From an uncultured bacterium (GTDB lineage: Bacteria; Bacillota; Clostridia; Lachnospirales; Lachnospiraceae), in assembly GCA_947643145.1 (NCBI GenBank), contig CANRVD010000005.1, positions 1 through 64,000 on the forward strand: a stretch of DNA of 64,000 nucleotides, read 5' to 3'. Of the stretch, positions 13,781-23,556 are shown piece by piece; the stretch's first letter is position 1; every line of letters starts with the position of its first letter. Both the position numbers and the translations under genes were made by a program. The notes under the pieces are model-generated. The model ran no database searches. It saw nothing but the letters and a program-made list of their open reading frames with translations, and was not told where the DNA came from.

Positions 13781-16060
13781 ATGGGGAAAGAAAAAATTAT
13801 ATTAAAGGATATTTGTAAAAGCTATTATTCAGAAACTACTGTGACACAGGCTTTGCACAGAATTAATTTGTCCTTTTCGGAAGGGGAATTTGTTGCAATT
13901 ACTGGTGAGAGCGGAAGTGGTAAGTCTACACTGCTCCGCATTATTGGCGGTACAGATGCTTTCGATGAAGGGGAAATGTTTGTTGATGGGGAGACAACTT
14001 CACAGTATGATGAGGAGGAGTGGGAGGAGTACCGTAGAAATGAAATAGGTTATGTGTTTCAGGATTATAGCCTGCTGGGGCATTATTCCGCACTGGCAAA
14101 TGTTATGAGTGCTCTTTTGGTTATGGGAATCAGGCAGGAGCAGGCAGAGGAGATTGCTGCAGAGTATCTGGAGCAGGTGGGGTTGAAGGGATATGAGAAT
14201 CAGAAGGCGTCAAAGCTTTCCAGTGGGCAGAAGCAGCGTCTGTCCATTGCAAGGGCTTTGGCGAAAAATACTGGAATTATTGTGGCAGATGAACCAACCG
14301 GTAATCTGGATAGTGAGACAGGAGAACAGATTATCCGCCTGCTGAGGGACTTATCAAAAGAACGTCTGGTAATTATGGTTACTCACAATTATGAGCAGGC
14401 AGAAGCGTATGTAACAAGGAAAGTCAGGCTTCATGACGGAGTGGTGGTTTCGGATGTAAACGTTGGACAAAAGCAAACTAAAAAAGAGCAAGGGCAGCAG
14501 GAAAAAATGAAAGAAAGGCCTCATGATAGTCAGGTGGATGTGCAGGCATCATTTGGCTCGTTGCTTCGCAGGGATAAAAATGCTGCATACTTTGCGCGTA
14601 TGAACCGCAGGGGACAGAAAGGGCGTGCTTTTCTATTCACGGCATTTCTCTTTGTAGTCAGTGTAGTGTCATTTCTTTTTATTGGAGAACTATATTTTCA
14701 GGCAGATGATATTTTTACGAAAGAGTATAGTGAAGCAGCTTTTAAAAAGAAATCACAGGTCAGGCTGGTGGCAAAACGTAACGATGGAAAGGAATTCACA
14801 CAAGAAGATATTGAAAAGATAGGAGCTGTCCATAATGTTGAAATGGTAGATTCCTGTGACTATGCAAATGATATCAATTTTTATTTGGAAGAAGGAGAGG
14901 ATTATCGATATGCTTATGGATCAGAGCAGAGCGGTCTCTCTGATAAGGAATTCAGGATTGTGTCCTTTTTAAATAAAGATAAGTTTATGATGTCGACAGA
15001 CTGCATTTCAAAAGAAGATTTAAGGAAAGGGCGTATGCCAGAATCAAGAAACGAGGTTGTTTTGTATTCCTCAGATGAAAAGATATTAGGCAGTGAGGTG
15101 ATGTGTTACTTTCAGGCAGTTAATATCTGGGGGCCAAATGAATATTATGGTAAAAACTTAACAGTTGTCGGGCTTTTAAAAGAAGAAACCAGGCAGGTAT
15201 ATTTTACAAGGGAGCTATGCAATATGCTTTCACAAAGGATGGATTATGCGGAGTACCATGTGAGTTATGCGGATAAAAATCCAGAGTTTTTTCCTATGAT
15301 TGCAGAAGAGTTAAGTGGAAATGATGCGAAGGTTTCTTTTAAATTTTATGACCGTAGATCCGGATTAATAGAAGGGCCATTTGGAGAGACTATATTGCGG
15401 TTTGATGAATTTAACAAAGAGGGAACGGTGACAGGAGAAAGCAAAAATTATGAGATTAATGTCTTATCCCCAAAAGAGGAACCACATGAAATGACACAGA
15501 AGATGTTAGAGGTAAGTGAAGAGGTTTTTTATCAATTTTATCCGAGAGAGAGGGAAAACAGACAGGCATCGGTATATATTACCAGCTATGCCAAAACAGA
15601 TTCTGTAATCCGGCAGCTTAAGGAGATGGGATATGAGGCGAAAAGCACTTACCGTGTCAGTGTAACAGATTATGAAGAGGAGCGGGTGAATGAGCGTTTG
15701 ACAATTCTTGGAATTTCCATCATAGGGCTGGTTGTCATATTTTTAGCGGAGATATTGGTTTTGCGTTCTTTTATGAAGATACGGATAAAGGATTTTCAGG
15801 TGCTTAAATTTATTGGAATGAGGATGGAACTTTTAAGAAAAATCAGTTATTTTGAAATTTTCGTCTATTGTTTAACTGCTGTAATAGCTGCCATTGTAGT
15901 GATGTGGGGGTTGCGGATTGCGGGTGTACTTTTCTTACAGGAAATGATGTGGTATTATAGGTTTAGTACATATGTTGTGTTCGTGCTGTATAATTTTGCG
16001 GCAGGTTTTCTGACAGTATTTTTCTTTAACAAGCTGTTGACAGGAAGGTTGAAAGAGTGA
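13781..16060 (+). CDS. Single-chain ABC exporter, MacB/BceAB-like (ATPase fused to permease)
   Basis: 759 residues. The N-terminal ATPase (about 1-225) has Walker A GESGSGKST, Q-loop VFQDYSLLG, signature LSSGQKQR (LSGGQ variant), Walker B IIVADEPTGNLD and H-loop THN. A linker leads to a MacB-type permease: helix 1 (about 285-305), a large extracytoplasmic domain (about 310-640), then three helices (about 650-755). Such proteins work by mechanotransmission, commonly in export or sensing of antimicrobial peptides or lipoproteins. ATPase and permease are normally separate in BceAB, so the fusion is notable. No two-component pair is adjacent. Confidence 0.85.
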   Translation: MGKEKIILKDICKSYYSETTVTQALHRINLSFSEGEFVAITGESGSGKSTLLRIIGGTDAFDEGEMFVDGETTSQYDEEEWEEYRRNEIGYVFQDYSLLGHYSALANVMSALLVMGIRQEQAEEIAAEYLEQVGLKGYENQKASKLSSGQKQRLSIARALAKNTGIIVADEPTGNLDSETGEQIIRLLRDLSKERLVIMVTHNYEQAEAYVTRKVRLHDGVVVSDVNVGQKQTKKEQGQQEKMKERPHDSQVDVQASFGSLLRRDKNAAYFARMNRRGQKGRAFLFTAFLFVVSVVSFLFIGELYFQADDIFTKEYSEAAFKKKSQVRLVAKRNDGKEFTQEDIEKIGAVHNVEMVDSCDYANDINFYLEEGEDYRYAYGSEQSGLSDKEFRIVSFLNKDKFMMSTDCISKEDLRKGRMPESRNEVVLYSSDEKILGSEVMCYFQAVNIWGPNEYYGKNLTVVGLLKEETRQVYFTRELCNMLSQRMDYAEYHVSYADKNPEFFPMIAEELSGNDAKVSFKFYDRRSGLIEGPFGETILRFDEFNKEGTVTGESKNYEINVLSPKEEPHEMTQKMLEVSEEVFYQFYPRERENRQASVYITSYAKTDSVIRQLKEMGYEAKSTYRVSVTDYEEERVNERLTILGISIIGLVVIFLAEILVLRSFMKIRIKDFQVLKFIGMRMELLRKISYFEIFVYCLTAVIAAIVVMWGLRIAGVLFLQEMMWYYRFSTYVVFVLYNFAAGFLTVFFFNKLLTGRLKE

Positions 16061-16285
16061 TCCGGTTTTATCGGAGATAAGATTAAGAAGTTAAGATATT
16101 ATTTATGATGGATATCGAAAAGGACAATGTGACATAAATTTTAAGGTATATAGAAGGAAATTTATGCCAAATTGCCCTTTCTTATTTTTATAAAATGGTA
16201 TATAATACAAAAGTATATGTTTAATTAGAGCTACTTTGGAAAAAATAGAAGGAAGAGATGCAGCTTTGAAAGGAGAAAACAGTTC

Positions 16286-17281
16286 ATGAATGGTAGTGAT
16301 ATTGGAATTGACCTTGGTACAGCGAATGTACTTGTATATATAAAAGGAAAAGGTGTTGTGTTAAGAGAGCCGTCAGTCGTTGCTTTTGACCGTGATACGA
16401 ACAAAATTAAGGCGATTGGGGAGGATGCCCGTCTGATGCTTGGACGTACGCCGGGCAATATCGTGGCAGTCCGCCCGCTCCGTCAGGGTGTTATATCGGA
16501 TTATACAGTGACAGAGAAGATGCTTCGTTATTTTATTCAGAAGTCCTGTGGTAAATCACGTTTTCGTAAACCACGTATCAGTGTATGCGTGCCAAGTGGT
16601 GTAACAGAAGTAGAGAAAAAGGCAGTAGAGGATGCTACTTATGAGGCAGGTGCGCGTGAAGTGTTGATTATTGAAGAGCCGATTGCAGCAGCAATCGGTG
16701 CAGGAATTGATATTGCCAGGCCATGTGGAAATATGATTGTTGATATCGGCGGTGGCACGGCAGATATTGCTGTGATATCTTTGGGCGGCACTGTAGTCAG
16801 CACATCTATTAAGGTGGCTGGTGACAATTTTGATGAGGCAATTGTGCGTTATATGAGAAAAACGCATAATCTTTTGATTGGTGAGAGGACAGCCGAAGAA
16901 ATAAAGATAAATATTGGTTCTGCATACCAGCGTCCGGAACTTGTGGCAATGGATGTTCGTGGACGTAATCTGGTTACAGGACTTCCTAAGACGATTACAG
17001 TTACTTCGGATGAGACACTGGAAGCACTGCGAGAGATTACTTCACAGATTGTGGAAGCCGTTCACAGTGTACTTGAAAAGACGCCGCCTGAGCTGGCAGC
17101 AGATGTTGCGGACAGGGGAATTGTTCTGACAGGTGGTGGAAGTCTTTTATATGGTTTGGAAGAACTGATTGAGGAAAAGACAGGTATCAATACGATGACC
17201 GCAGAGGATCCGATGACCGCAGTTGCCGTAGGAACTGGTAAGTTTGTAGAATTTTTAGCTGGAAAGCGGGATGAGGAATAA
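16286..17281 (+). CDS. mbl: MreB-family cell-shape protein, Mbl-type
   Basis: 331-residue bacterial actin. Phosphate-1 loop DIGIDLGTANVLVY, connect region and phosphate-2 loop VDIGGGTADIAVIS, adenosine loop VLTGGGSLL are all intact, and the N-terminus lacks a membrane-targeting tail. It organises cell-wall synthesis along the cylinder. I choose Mbl over MreB because the next genes are two flagellar rod proteins, the same order as mbl-flhO-flhP in Bacillus subtilis, and mreC/mreD are absent. AAAGGAG lies about 10 bases before ATG 16286; a TATAAT near 16201 may be the -10. Confidence 0.88.
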   Translation: MNGSDIGIDLGTANVLVYIKGKGVVLREPSVVAFDRDTNKIKAIGEDARLMLGRTPGNIVAVRPLRQGVISDYTVTEKMLRYFIQKSCGKSRFRKPRISVCVPSGVTEVEKKAVEDATYEAGAREVLIIEEPIAAAIGAGIDIARPCGNMIVDIGGGTADIAVISLGGTVVSTSIKVAGDNFDEAIVRYMRKTHNLLIGERTAEEIKINIGSAYQRPELVAMDVRGRNLVTGLPKTITVTSDETLEALREITSQIVEAVHSVLEKTPPELAADVADRGIVLTGGGSLLYGLEELIEEKTGINTMTAEDPMTAVAVGTGKFVEFLAGKRDEE

Positions 17282-17460
17282 CATTGGTATATGCCTGTAC
17301 GTTGTTAAAAGGTATATTTTTCCAGTGGTTAAGAAAGTAACAGGATATGACGATATAATATTATATGGTGCAGGGATGTAACTGTAAAACAACACAGCAG
17401 GCAGTCTGCAGCAGTGTTTGAGGGCAAAATGAGATACGCAGACAAGAAAGGGGAGCAGAG

Positions 17461-18234
17461 ATGGTAAGAGGTCTGTATACAGCCTATACAGGTATGTTAA
17501 ACGAACAGAAAAGGTTAGATATTATAAGTAATAATCTTGCTAATTCTGCCACAGTAGGTTATAAAGCAGAGGGCGTTACCAGTCAGGCGTTCAAGGATTT
17601 TATGGCTATCAAAATCCGTGATGAATCCAATGCTTACATTGATGAAGGGATTGGAACCTTTAATCCGGGTGTTAAGCTTGGAGAAACTTATATGGACTGG
17701 GGTCAGGGTTCTCTTCGTGAGACAGGGAATACCTATGATATAGCCATTGAAGGAAATGGTTTTTTTCAAATGCGTGTAACAGATGCAAATGGAAACAGTT
17801 CCGTCAAGTATACAAGATGTGGTACATTCAAGTGTACATCGGACGGTTATATTGTTGATGCGGAAGGAAATCATCTGCAGGGTTCCGGTGGAGATATTCA
17901 GGTTCCGGTAGATGCCAGAGAGATTATTATAAAGGAAGATGGTACTATTTTTGCAGATAATGTTCCGGTGGATACAATTGAATTAGTGGATTTTACAGAC
18001 TACGACTATCTGGAATTATATGGAGATAATATGTTTAATGCAGTAGACGGAGCTACCATGATAGGCGCAACAGGAGTTTTGGAGCAGGGATGGACAGAAC
18101 AGTCCAATGTCAACGTTATTTCGGAGATGGTATCTATGATTACTATCACCAGAGCGTATGAGGCAGGGCAGAAAATGATTCGTACAACGGATTCATTATT
18201 GGATTCTTCTGTTAATCAGATAGGCAAGGTATAA
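17461..18234 (+). CDS. flhO: Flagellar basal-body rod protein, FlhO/FlgF type
   Basis: 257-residue rod protein. The N-terminal flagellar rod signature LDIISNNLANSATVGYKAE and C-terminal NVISEMVSMITITRAYEAGQKM coiled-coil segments flank a variable domain with IAIEGNGFFQMRV, the conserved FlgG-superfamily core. It polymerises into the distal or proximal rod after export by the flagellar type III apparatus. Start ATG 17461 has AAAGGGGAG upstream. It forms a run with flhP and the rod-binding gene. Confidence 0.9.
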   Translation: MVRGLYTAYTGMLNEQKRLDIISNNLANSATVGYKAEGVTSQAFKDFMAIKIRDESNAYIDEGIGTFNPGVKLGETYMDWGQGSLRETGNTYDIAIEGNGFFQMRVTDANGNSSVKYTRCGTFKCTSDGYIVDAEGNHLQGSGGDIQVPVDAREIIIKEDGTIFADNVPVDTIELVDFTDYDYLELYGDNMFNAVDGATMIGATGVLEQGWTEQSNVNVISEMVSMITITRAYEAGQKMIRTTDSLLDSSVNQIGKV

Positions 18235-18303
18235 GTTTCGTCGCTAAGGAGCTGTAAATAATTTATATAGTTCTTTGAGAACGGCAGATAGGAGTGTTTT
18301 ATT

Positions 18304-19122
18304 ATGATGAGATCACTTTGGACGGCTGCATCAGGCATGAAAGCCCAGCAGACCAGTCTTGATACAATTTCTAATAATCTGGCGAATATTAATACAACAG
18401 GTTATAAACAGGAAAGAACAGAGTTTCAGTCCTTATTATATCAGACGATACAGGGACGCACTACGGATAATGAAGGTAATCCCAAGCCGATTAGTGCGCA
18501 AGTTGGTCTTGGTGTTAAGGTTGCAGCCGTTTCTACTGAGTTTGGCCAGGGAAAACTGACACCAAGTACGGGAGCATTTGATTTTGCGATTCAGGGAGAT
18601 GGATTCTTTATGGTTCAGATGCCGGATGGTTCCGTTGGTTATACACGTAATGGTAATTTCCTGATGGCAATTAATGGCAGCGGCGGAGTAACACTTACAA
18701 CGTCGGAAGGTTATTCCGTACTGGACAGCAATGGCAGGGAAATTACGTTTGATGCCAATACAGATACTTTGAAGCTTTCCTTTGATACTTCCGGTAATAT
18801 CTTCTATACAAATACAGATGGAACAAGCCAGAATTTGGGAATCCGCATCGGTGCGGCACAGTTTAATAACCCATCTGGTTTATTAAAGATAGGCGACAGT
18901 TATTTTGCAGAGTCCGCAGCTTCCGGGACAGCACGTATTGAGGCACAGGATGACGCATTAAAGCCAAGTTTGATTAAGCATAAATATTTAGAAGGTTCTT
19001 CAGTAGAAGCAGTAGATGAAATGGTAGATATGATTGTTACACAGAGAGCATATGAAATGAATTCCAAAGCGATAATTGCATCGGATGAAATGCTCCAGCA
19101 GGCGAATAACCTGAGGTCATAA
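18304..19122 (+). CDS. flhP: Flagellar basal-body rod protein, FlhP/FlgG type
   Basis: 272-residue distal-rod protein. N-terminus LWTAASGMKAQQTSLDTISNNLANINTTGYK is the FlgG hallmark; the middle shows FAIQGDGFFMVQMPDGSVGYTRNGNF; the end SVEAVDEMVDMIVTQRAYEMNSKAI is the export/assembly helix. ATG 18304 and the next codon ATG 18307 are equally possible starts. It lies 69 bases after flhO and 19 bases before the rod-binding gene, consistent with one transcript. Confidence 0.92.
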   Translation: MMRSLWTAASGMKAQQTSLDTISNNLANINTTGYKQERTEFQSLLYQTIQGRTTDNEGNPKPISAQVGLGVKVAAVSTEFGQGKLTPSTGAFDFAIQGDGFFMVQMPDGSVGYTRNGNFLMAINGSGGVTLTTSEGYSVLDSNGREITFDANTDTLKLSFDTSGNIFYTNTDGTSQNLGIRIGAAQFNNPSGLLKIGDSYFAESAASGTARIEAQDDALKPSLIKHKYLEGSSVEAVDEMVDMIVTQRAYEMNSKAIIASDEMLQQANNLRS

Positions 19123-19141
19123 GAAAGGGAAAGGTGATTTT

Positions 19142-19486
19142 ATGAGTTCGATTTTAGATACTTCCTCCCTGATTAATACATATGGGCAGACAATCAGCAG
19201 TACCAATGCTTCTTCTTTGCAGAGTTCTTTGGGAAATGTCGATAAGGCAGCTACAGCAGACGAGTTGATGAGTGCCTGCAAAAGTTTTGAAGCATATTTT
19301 GTTCAAAAAGTAATTGAACAGGCTAAACAGTCTATTTTGGAAAATGACGAAGAAGAGGAAGGCGAGTACATGAAGTACTTTGGCGATATTATGAATGAGC
19401 AGTATGCAAATGCCATTGTGGATAGCGGTACGGTTGGCCTTGCACAGCAGTTATACGACTCCATGAAGAGTCATTATGATTTGTAA
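19142..19486 (+). CDS. Rod-binding protein (FlgJ N-terminal domain type)
   Basis: 114-residue protein matching the rod-binding domain found at the N-terminus of FlgJ: an unstructured Ser/Thr-rich start, then ADELMSACKSFEAYFVQKVIEQAK and DIMNEQYANAIVDSGTVGLAQQLYDSM. It lacks the muramidase half of enteric FlgJ, as is normal in Firmicutes. It probably caps or scaffolds rod growth for the two preceding rod proteins. AAAGGGAAAGGTG precedes ATG 19142. Confidence 0.87.
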   Translation: MSSILDTSSLINTYGQTISSTNASSLQSSLGNVDKAATADELMSACKSFEAYFVQKVIEQAKQSILENDEEEEGEYMKYFGDIMNEQYANAIVDSGTVGLAQQLYDSMKSHYDL

Positions 19487-19578
19487 AAAAGAGGAATGCT
19501 GGCGCATTCCCCTAGCAAAAACGCTAAAGCGTTTTTGCCCGCGTACCACTACATAGTAAGAACTTTTCTATCTTATAA
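19486..19578 (-). repeat. Tandem-hairpin terminator repeat (copy e, reverse orientation)
   Basis: Hairpin AGGAATGC-tggc-GCATTCCCCT, TAGC, hairpin AAAAACGC-taaa-GCGTTTTT, then GTACCACTAC and TTTTCTATCTTATAA. Read on the minus strand this is the same order as the copy at 60887. It separates the flagellar genes from recD2. Confidence 0.75.
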
Positions 19579-19657
19579 AAAGAATATCCGGGGCCACTGT
19601 AATATGCAGTGGCTCTTTGTGTGTAAAACAATTTAGTACAACAGATTGGAGCAGAGC

Positions 19658-21907
19658 ATGGAGGAATTGGAAGGATACGTTGACAGAATTACTTTTCGTA
19701 ATGAAGAAAATGGTTATACGGTACTTTATCTGGTGAAACCACAGAGCGATACGGAAGAAGAAGAGGAGGAGTGCTGTGTTGGCTGTTTTTCCTTTGTGGC
19801 AGAGGGAGAATATCTTCTTGTAAAAGGAAGAAGAACGGTGCATAAGAATTACGGAGAACAGTTTCAGGTAGACAGCTATGAAACAAAACAGCCGGATGAT
19901 GTATTAGCAATGGAGCGTTATCTTGGCTCTGGGGCGATTAAAGGGGTCGGGCCTGCACTGGCAGCAAGGATTATTAAGAAGTTTGGAAAAGAAACCTTTA
20001 CCATGATGGAAAGGGAGCCGGAACGGCTGGCAGAAATCAAAGGGATTAGCCAAAAAATGGCAGTAAATATTGCAAGACAGTTTAATGAAAAGCAGCAGAT
20101 GCGTCAGGCAATGATATTCCTGCAGGAATATGGAATTTCCATGAATATGGCAGTGAAAATATACCGCTATTACAAAGAAGATATTTATGAAGTATTACGG
20201 AAAAATCCATACCGCCTGGCAGAAGATATTACCGGAATCGGATTTAAGATTGCTGATGCCATTGCACAAAAAGCTGGTTTCTATGTGGATTCTGAATACC
20301 GAATCCGCGCCGGGATTTTATATACATTACAGCAGTCGGGCAGTCAGGGGCACTGCTATCTGCCAGAGCAGGAATTAGTAACAGCAACGGCATCGCTTTT
20401 GGGAATCGAGAGAGAAGCGGTTTCCAAACAGCTGGATGCCCTGACGTTGAATAAAGAAATATTAATTGAAGAGAGCGGAGAAGAAAGAAGGCTGTATTCC
20501 AGTACCTTATATTATATGGAAATGAACTGCGCAAGGATGCTGCTAGATTTGAATCTTGCATTTTCTGTTTCAGATGACAAGCTGGCAAAGAGAGTAGCGA
20601 AAATAGAAGGCAGGCAGGGAATTACACTGGATGTTTTACAGAAAAATGCAGTCTATCAGGCAGTACAAAATGGTGTAACCATTATCACAGGTGGGCCGGG
20701 TACAGGAAAGACGACTACGATTAATACGATTCTGCAAGTGTTGGAAGAAGATGGAATGGATGTGCTTCTAGCCGCACCAACGGGAAGGGCGGCAAAGAGA
20801 ATGTCAGAGACGACCGGATGGGAAGCGCAGACGATTCACAGGCTTTTGGAAGTGAATGGCGGAGTGGATACGGATGATAAGAGCGGTATGCACTTTGAAA
20901 GAAATGAACTCCAGCCTTTGGAAGCAGATGTTGTAATTGTGGATGAGTTTTCTATGGTGGATATCTATTTGCTGAATGCACTGTTAAAGGCAATGGTACC
21001 GGGATGCCGCCTAATTATGGTAGGAGATGTAAACCAGCTTCCGTCGGTTGGACCGGGAAATGTACTACGGGATATGATAAAAGCCGGATTTTGTAATGTA
21101 GTACGGCTGAACCAGATTTTCAGACAGGCAGCGGAAAGCCAGATTGTCGTCAATGCCCATAAAATTAATGCCGGACAGGAGATTTCATTCGATAATCAAA
21201 ACAGGGATTTTTTCCATTTAGAAAGGCAGAATGTTCAGGATATTATCAATGTGGTAATACAGCTTGTTATGAAAAATATGCCTTCTTATGTAAATGCAAC
21301 GGTCTATGATATTCAGGTTCTTACTCCGATGCGGAAAGGCGAACTGGGAGTAGAAAATTTGAACAAAATCCTGCAAAGTTATGCCAATCCGCAGAATGGA
21401 AAAAAGACGGAAAGGGAATTTCATGGGGTTCTTTTCAGAGAGCAGGACAAGGTAATGCAGATTAAAAATGACTACCAAATCAAATGGGTAAAGAAGACCA
21501 GATATGGAGATGTTTTTGAAGAAGGGAGCGGCGTATTTAATGGTGATGTAGGTATTATCAGGCGCATTCTGGAAGCAGAAGAGACAGTTGAGGTAGAGTT
21601 TGAGGAAGGGAAACTGGTAAAATTTGAATTTGGTCAGATGGATGAAATGGAGCTTGCCTATGCAATTACAATACACAAATCGCAGGGAAGTGAATATCCG
21701 GCAGTTGTGCTTCCGATTCTGACAGGACCAAGAATGCTGTTGAACCGAAATCTTTTGTATACCGCAGTGACCAGAGCAAAACAGTGTGTGACCATTGTAG
21801 GAAGCAGTGGGACAGTGCATCAGATGATTCGTAATGTATTTGAGCAGAAACGTTATTCCAGTTTGTGCCAGAGATTGCAGGAAATGAAAGAGGAGGATTA
21901 CAAATAA
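19658..21907 (+). CDS. recD2: RecD2-type ATP-dependent DNA helicase
   Basis: 749-residue SF1B 5'-3' helicase of the RecBC-independent RecD2 class. N-terminal OB/HhH region (GAIKGVGPALAARI, IKGISQKMAVNIA, ITGIGFKIADAIA) followed by helicase core: Walker A TGGPGTGKTTT, Walker B VIVDEFSMVD, and C-terminal ITIHKSQGSEYP plus LLYTAVTRAKQ. RecD2 acts in replication-fork and mismatch repair. The track begins at TTG 19646; I use ATG 19658 because GGAG lies 6 bases upstream. The 3' end abuts comFC. Confidence 0.93.
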   Translation: MEELEGYVDRITFRNEENGYTVLYLVKPQSDTEEEEEECCVGCFSFVAEGEYLLVKGRRTVHKNYGEQFQVDSYETKQPDDVLAMERYLGSGAIKGVGPALAARIIKKFGKETFTMMEREPERLAEIKGISQKMAVNIARQFNEKQQMRQAMIFLQEYGISMNMAVKIYRYYKEDIYEVLRKNPYRLAEDITGIGFKIADAIAQKAGFYVDSEYRIRAGILYTLQQSGSQGHCYLPEQELVTATASLLGIEREAVSKQLDALTLNKEILIEESGEERRLYSSTLYYMEMNCARMLLDLNLAFSVSDDKLAKRVAKIEGRQGITLDVLQKNAVYQAVQNGVTIITGGPGTGKTTTINTILQVLEEDGMDVLLAAPTGRAAKRMSETTGWEAQTIHRLLEVNGGVDTDDKSGMHFERNELQPLEADVVIVDEFSMVDIYLLNALLKAMVPGCRLIMVGDVNQLPSVGPGNVLRDMIKAGFCNVVRLNQIFRQAAESQIVVNAHKINAGQEISFDNQNRDFFHLERQNVQDIINVVIQLVMKNMPSYVNATVYDIQVLTPMRKGELGVENLNKILQSYANPQNGKKTEREFHGVLFREQDKVMQIKNDYQIKWVKKTRYGDVFEEGSGVFNGDVGIIRRILEAEETVEVEFEEGKLVKFEFGQMDEMELAYAITIHKSQGSEYPAVVLPILTGPRMLLNRNLLYTAVTRAKQCVTIVGSSGTVHQMIRNVFEQKRYSSLCQRLQEMKEEDYK

Positions 21908-21909
21908 GT

Positions 21910-22626
21910 TTGATAGAGTTTATATGGGATATTTTATTTCCAAGACGCTGTGCCCTGTGCGATGGTGTTCTGCCTGTGGGAGAGAGGCTCAGATGTCAGA
22001 AGTGCGGGAATGCTGTGATATATATTGGAGAAGATTATTGTATGAAGTGTGGGAAGCCTGTCAGAGAAGGGGAAGAGTTTTGCGCAGATTGTGCGGGCAG
22101 GGAGACTTCCTATGAAAGTGGACGGGCATTGTTTTTATATGACAGCCTGATGCAGAAATCAATTTCCAGATTCAAATATCATGGCAGATGTGAATATGCA
22201 CAGTTTTATGGAGAAGAGCTTTATAAACGGTTTGGAGGATGGGTTCGGAGTGTGTCGCCTGATGCACTGATCCCTGTTCCGATTCATAAGAAAAGATATC
22301 AAAAACGTGGATATAACCAGGCAGAACTTGTGGCAAAGGAGTTGGGAAAACGCAGCGGAATACCAGTAATATCTGATTATCTGGAGCGCCGAAAAAATAC
22401 ATTGCCACAAAAAGAACTTTCCGAAAGAGAGCGGTTTTCGAATTTATATGATGCTTTTTGTGTCAGAAGTGTTACACGGGAGTTGTACAATAATCTAAAC
22501 TGTGTTATAATCATTGATGATATCTTTACGACAGGGAGTACGATAGAAGCCTGTTCTAAAACTTTACGTGTACAGGGAATTGAAAAGATATTCTTTTTAT
22601 GTATAAGTATTGGTCAAGGAATTTAG
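21910..22626 (+). CDS. comFC: ComF-family protein (phosphoribosyltransferase fold)
   Basis: 238 residues. N-terminal zinc-binding section with four CxxC pairs (CALC, CQKC, CMKC, CADC) and a C-terminal PRTase-like domain with IPVPIHKKRYQKRGYNQAELVAKEL and the PRPP loop VIIIDDIFTTGST. ComFC is needed for DNA uptake during transformation in Bacillus. The track start at GTG 21865 lies within recD2; the AGGAGG at 21891 points to a start just after the recD2 stop, and TTG 21910 is the best in-frame choice (spacing about 13, so uncertain). It is followed by yvyF, the same order as in Bacillus, but comFA is missing. Confidence 0.88.
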   Translation: MIEFIWDILFPRRCALCDGVLPVGERLRCQKCGNAVIYIGEDYCMKCGKPVREGEEFCADCAGRETSYESGRALFLYDSLMQKSISRFKYHGRCEYAQFYGEELYKRFGGWVRSVSPDALIPVPIHKKRYQKRGYNQAELVAKELGKRSGIPVISDYLERRKNTLPQKELSERERFSNLYDAFCVRSVTRELYNNLNCVIIIDDIFTTGSTIEACSKTLRVQGIEKIFFLCISIGQGI

Positions 22627-22636
22627 GAGGTTATTT

Positions 22637-23038
22637 ATGGATGTAAGAAATTGTAAAAAGTGCGGAAAACTCTTTAATTTTAATGGGGATTCATTGTGTC
22701 CAATGTGCCAGAAAGAGATGGAGGATAAGTTTTTTGAGGTTAGGGATTACATATATCAGAATCCTTCTGCAAATATGTCAATGGTAGCAGAAGAAAATGA
22801 TGTACCGATCCAGCAGATTAAGAAATGGGTGCGTCAGGAGCGTCTGATTTTTTCGAAAGATGCAGGAATATCCATTGACTGTGAGTCTTGTGGAAGGCCG
22901 ATTCTTACGGGACGGTATTGCAAAGAGTGTAAGGGAAAGATGACAAATAAGTTTACCAGTATGTATCAGCAGAATCCTGTTGAACAAAAAGATGAGAAGA
23001 AAAGTTCAAAAGGGAAGATGCGCTTTCTTGGTAACTAA
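22637..23038 (+). CDS. yvyF: YvyF-like flagellar operon protein (TIGR03826 type)
   Basis: 133-residue zinc-ribbon protein. N-terminal CKKCGKLFNF ... CPMCQ, a helical middle with a helix-turn-helix-like MVAEENDVPIQQIKKWVRQERL, and a second CESCGRPI ... CKECKGKM ribbon. In Bacillus the orthologue lies between comFC and flgM in the flagellar late operon; the comFC-yvyF pair is kept here, although flgM and flgK are not. AGGAGG lies 6 bases before ATG 22637. Its exact role is not well known; a regulatory or assembly part in motility is likely. Confidence 0.85.
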   Translation: MDVRNCKKCGKLFNFNGDSLCPMCQKEMEDKFFEVRDYIYQNPSANMSMVAEENDVPIQQIKKWVRQERLIFSKDAGISIDCESCGRPILTGRYCKECKGKMTNKFTSMYQQNPVEQKDEKKSSKGKMRFLGN

Positions 23039-23070
23039 TCCGGCTTGCCTGTTTGATGGGAGGTGGTTGC

Positions 23071-23541
23071 TTGCTAAGTGTAGATATGGAAAAAATTTTT
23101 GATGAAGCTTTTTGCAACGTTACCAAAAAACTTGTCAATTTAGAGTTAAAAAAGATATGTGGGGTAAAAGAGGAAAGTTTCTTTGCTGAGGGGTATCGGG
23201 AAGCGATTGAAACACATGGGTATTTAAATGCCAAAATTATTTGCTGGTTTTCAGATGGATTGTTTCATTATATAACAGATATGATGAATGGTGGGACGAC
23301 TCCTTCAGAAGAGGAAATTTCGTTATTTCTTAATGAGTACATAAATATAGCGTGTGGGTATGCAGTTTCGAAACTGAATGATATGGCAGGGCATTCTTCC
23401 AGGCTTTCTATTCCATATTTTTTCAAGGGCTTGGAAAAGATGGGGGAAAAGTGGGAGATTTATGGGGGGAAGAGTCTTCTGTATCATACTGAAGTAGGAA
23501 AGTTGTACATATTAGTAAAGTATTCTTTTCAGAATGAATAA
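23071..23541 (+). CDS. CheX-like chemotaxis phosphatase family protein
   Basis: 156-residue protein that I assign to the CheC/CheX class from the active-site pattern E-x2-N-x22-P, seen exactly as EYIN...IP in the middle of the protein. The domain surround (GLFHYITDMMNGG, NIACGYAVSKLND) also fits. Such proteins dephosphorylate CheY-P. The best start is TTG 23071, 4 bases after GGGAGGTGG; the track start at 23053 precedes that site. It lies directly upstream of a CheY, the natural substrate. No CheA or receptor is nearby. The family call rests on one motif and context. Confidence 0.7.
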   Translation: MLSVDMEKIFDEAFCNVTKKLVNLELKKICGVKEESFFAEGYREAIETHGYLNAKIICWFSDGLFHYITDMMNGGTTPSEEEISLFLNEYINIACGYAVSKLNDMAGHSSRLSIPYFFKGLEKMGEKWEIYGGKSLLYHTEVGKLYILVKYSFQNE

Positions 23542-23556
23542 GAGGAGGTAGTATAA

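Noticed and set aside
19646-19657. Upstream TTG start for recD2
   Set aside because: The GGAG site lies between this codon and ATG 19658, so the ATG is the better start.
21218-21820. 200-codon minus-strand ORF inside recD2
   Set aside because: Shadow of recD2, whose helicase motifs are intact across the whole region.
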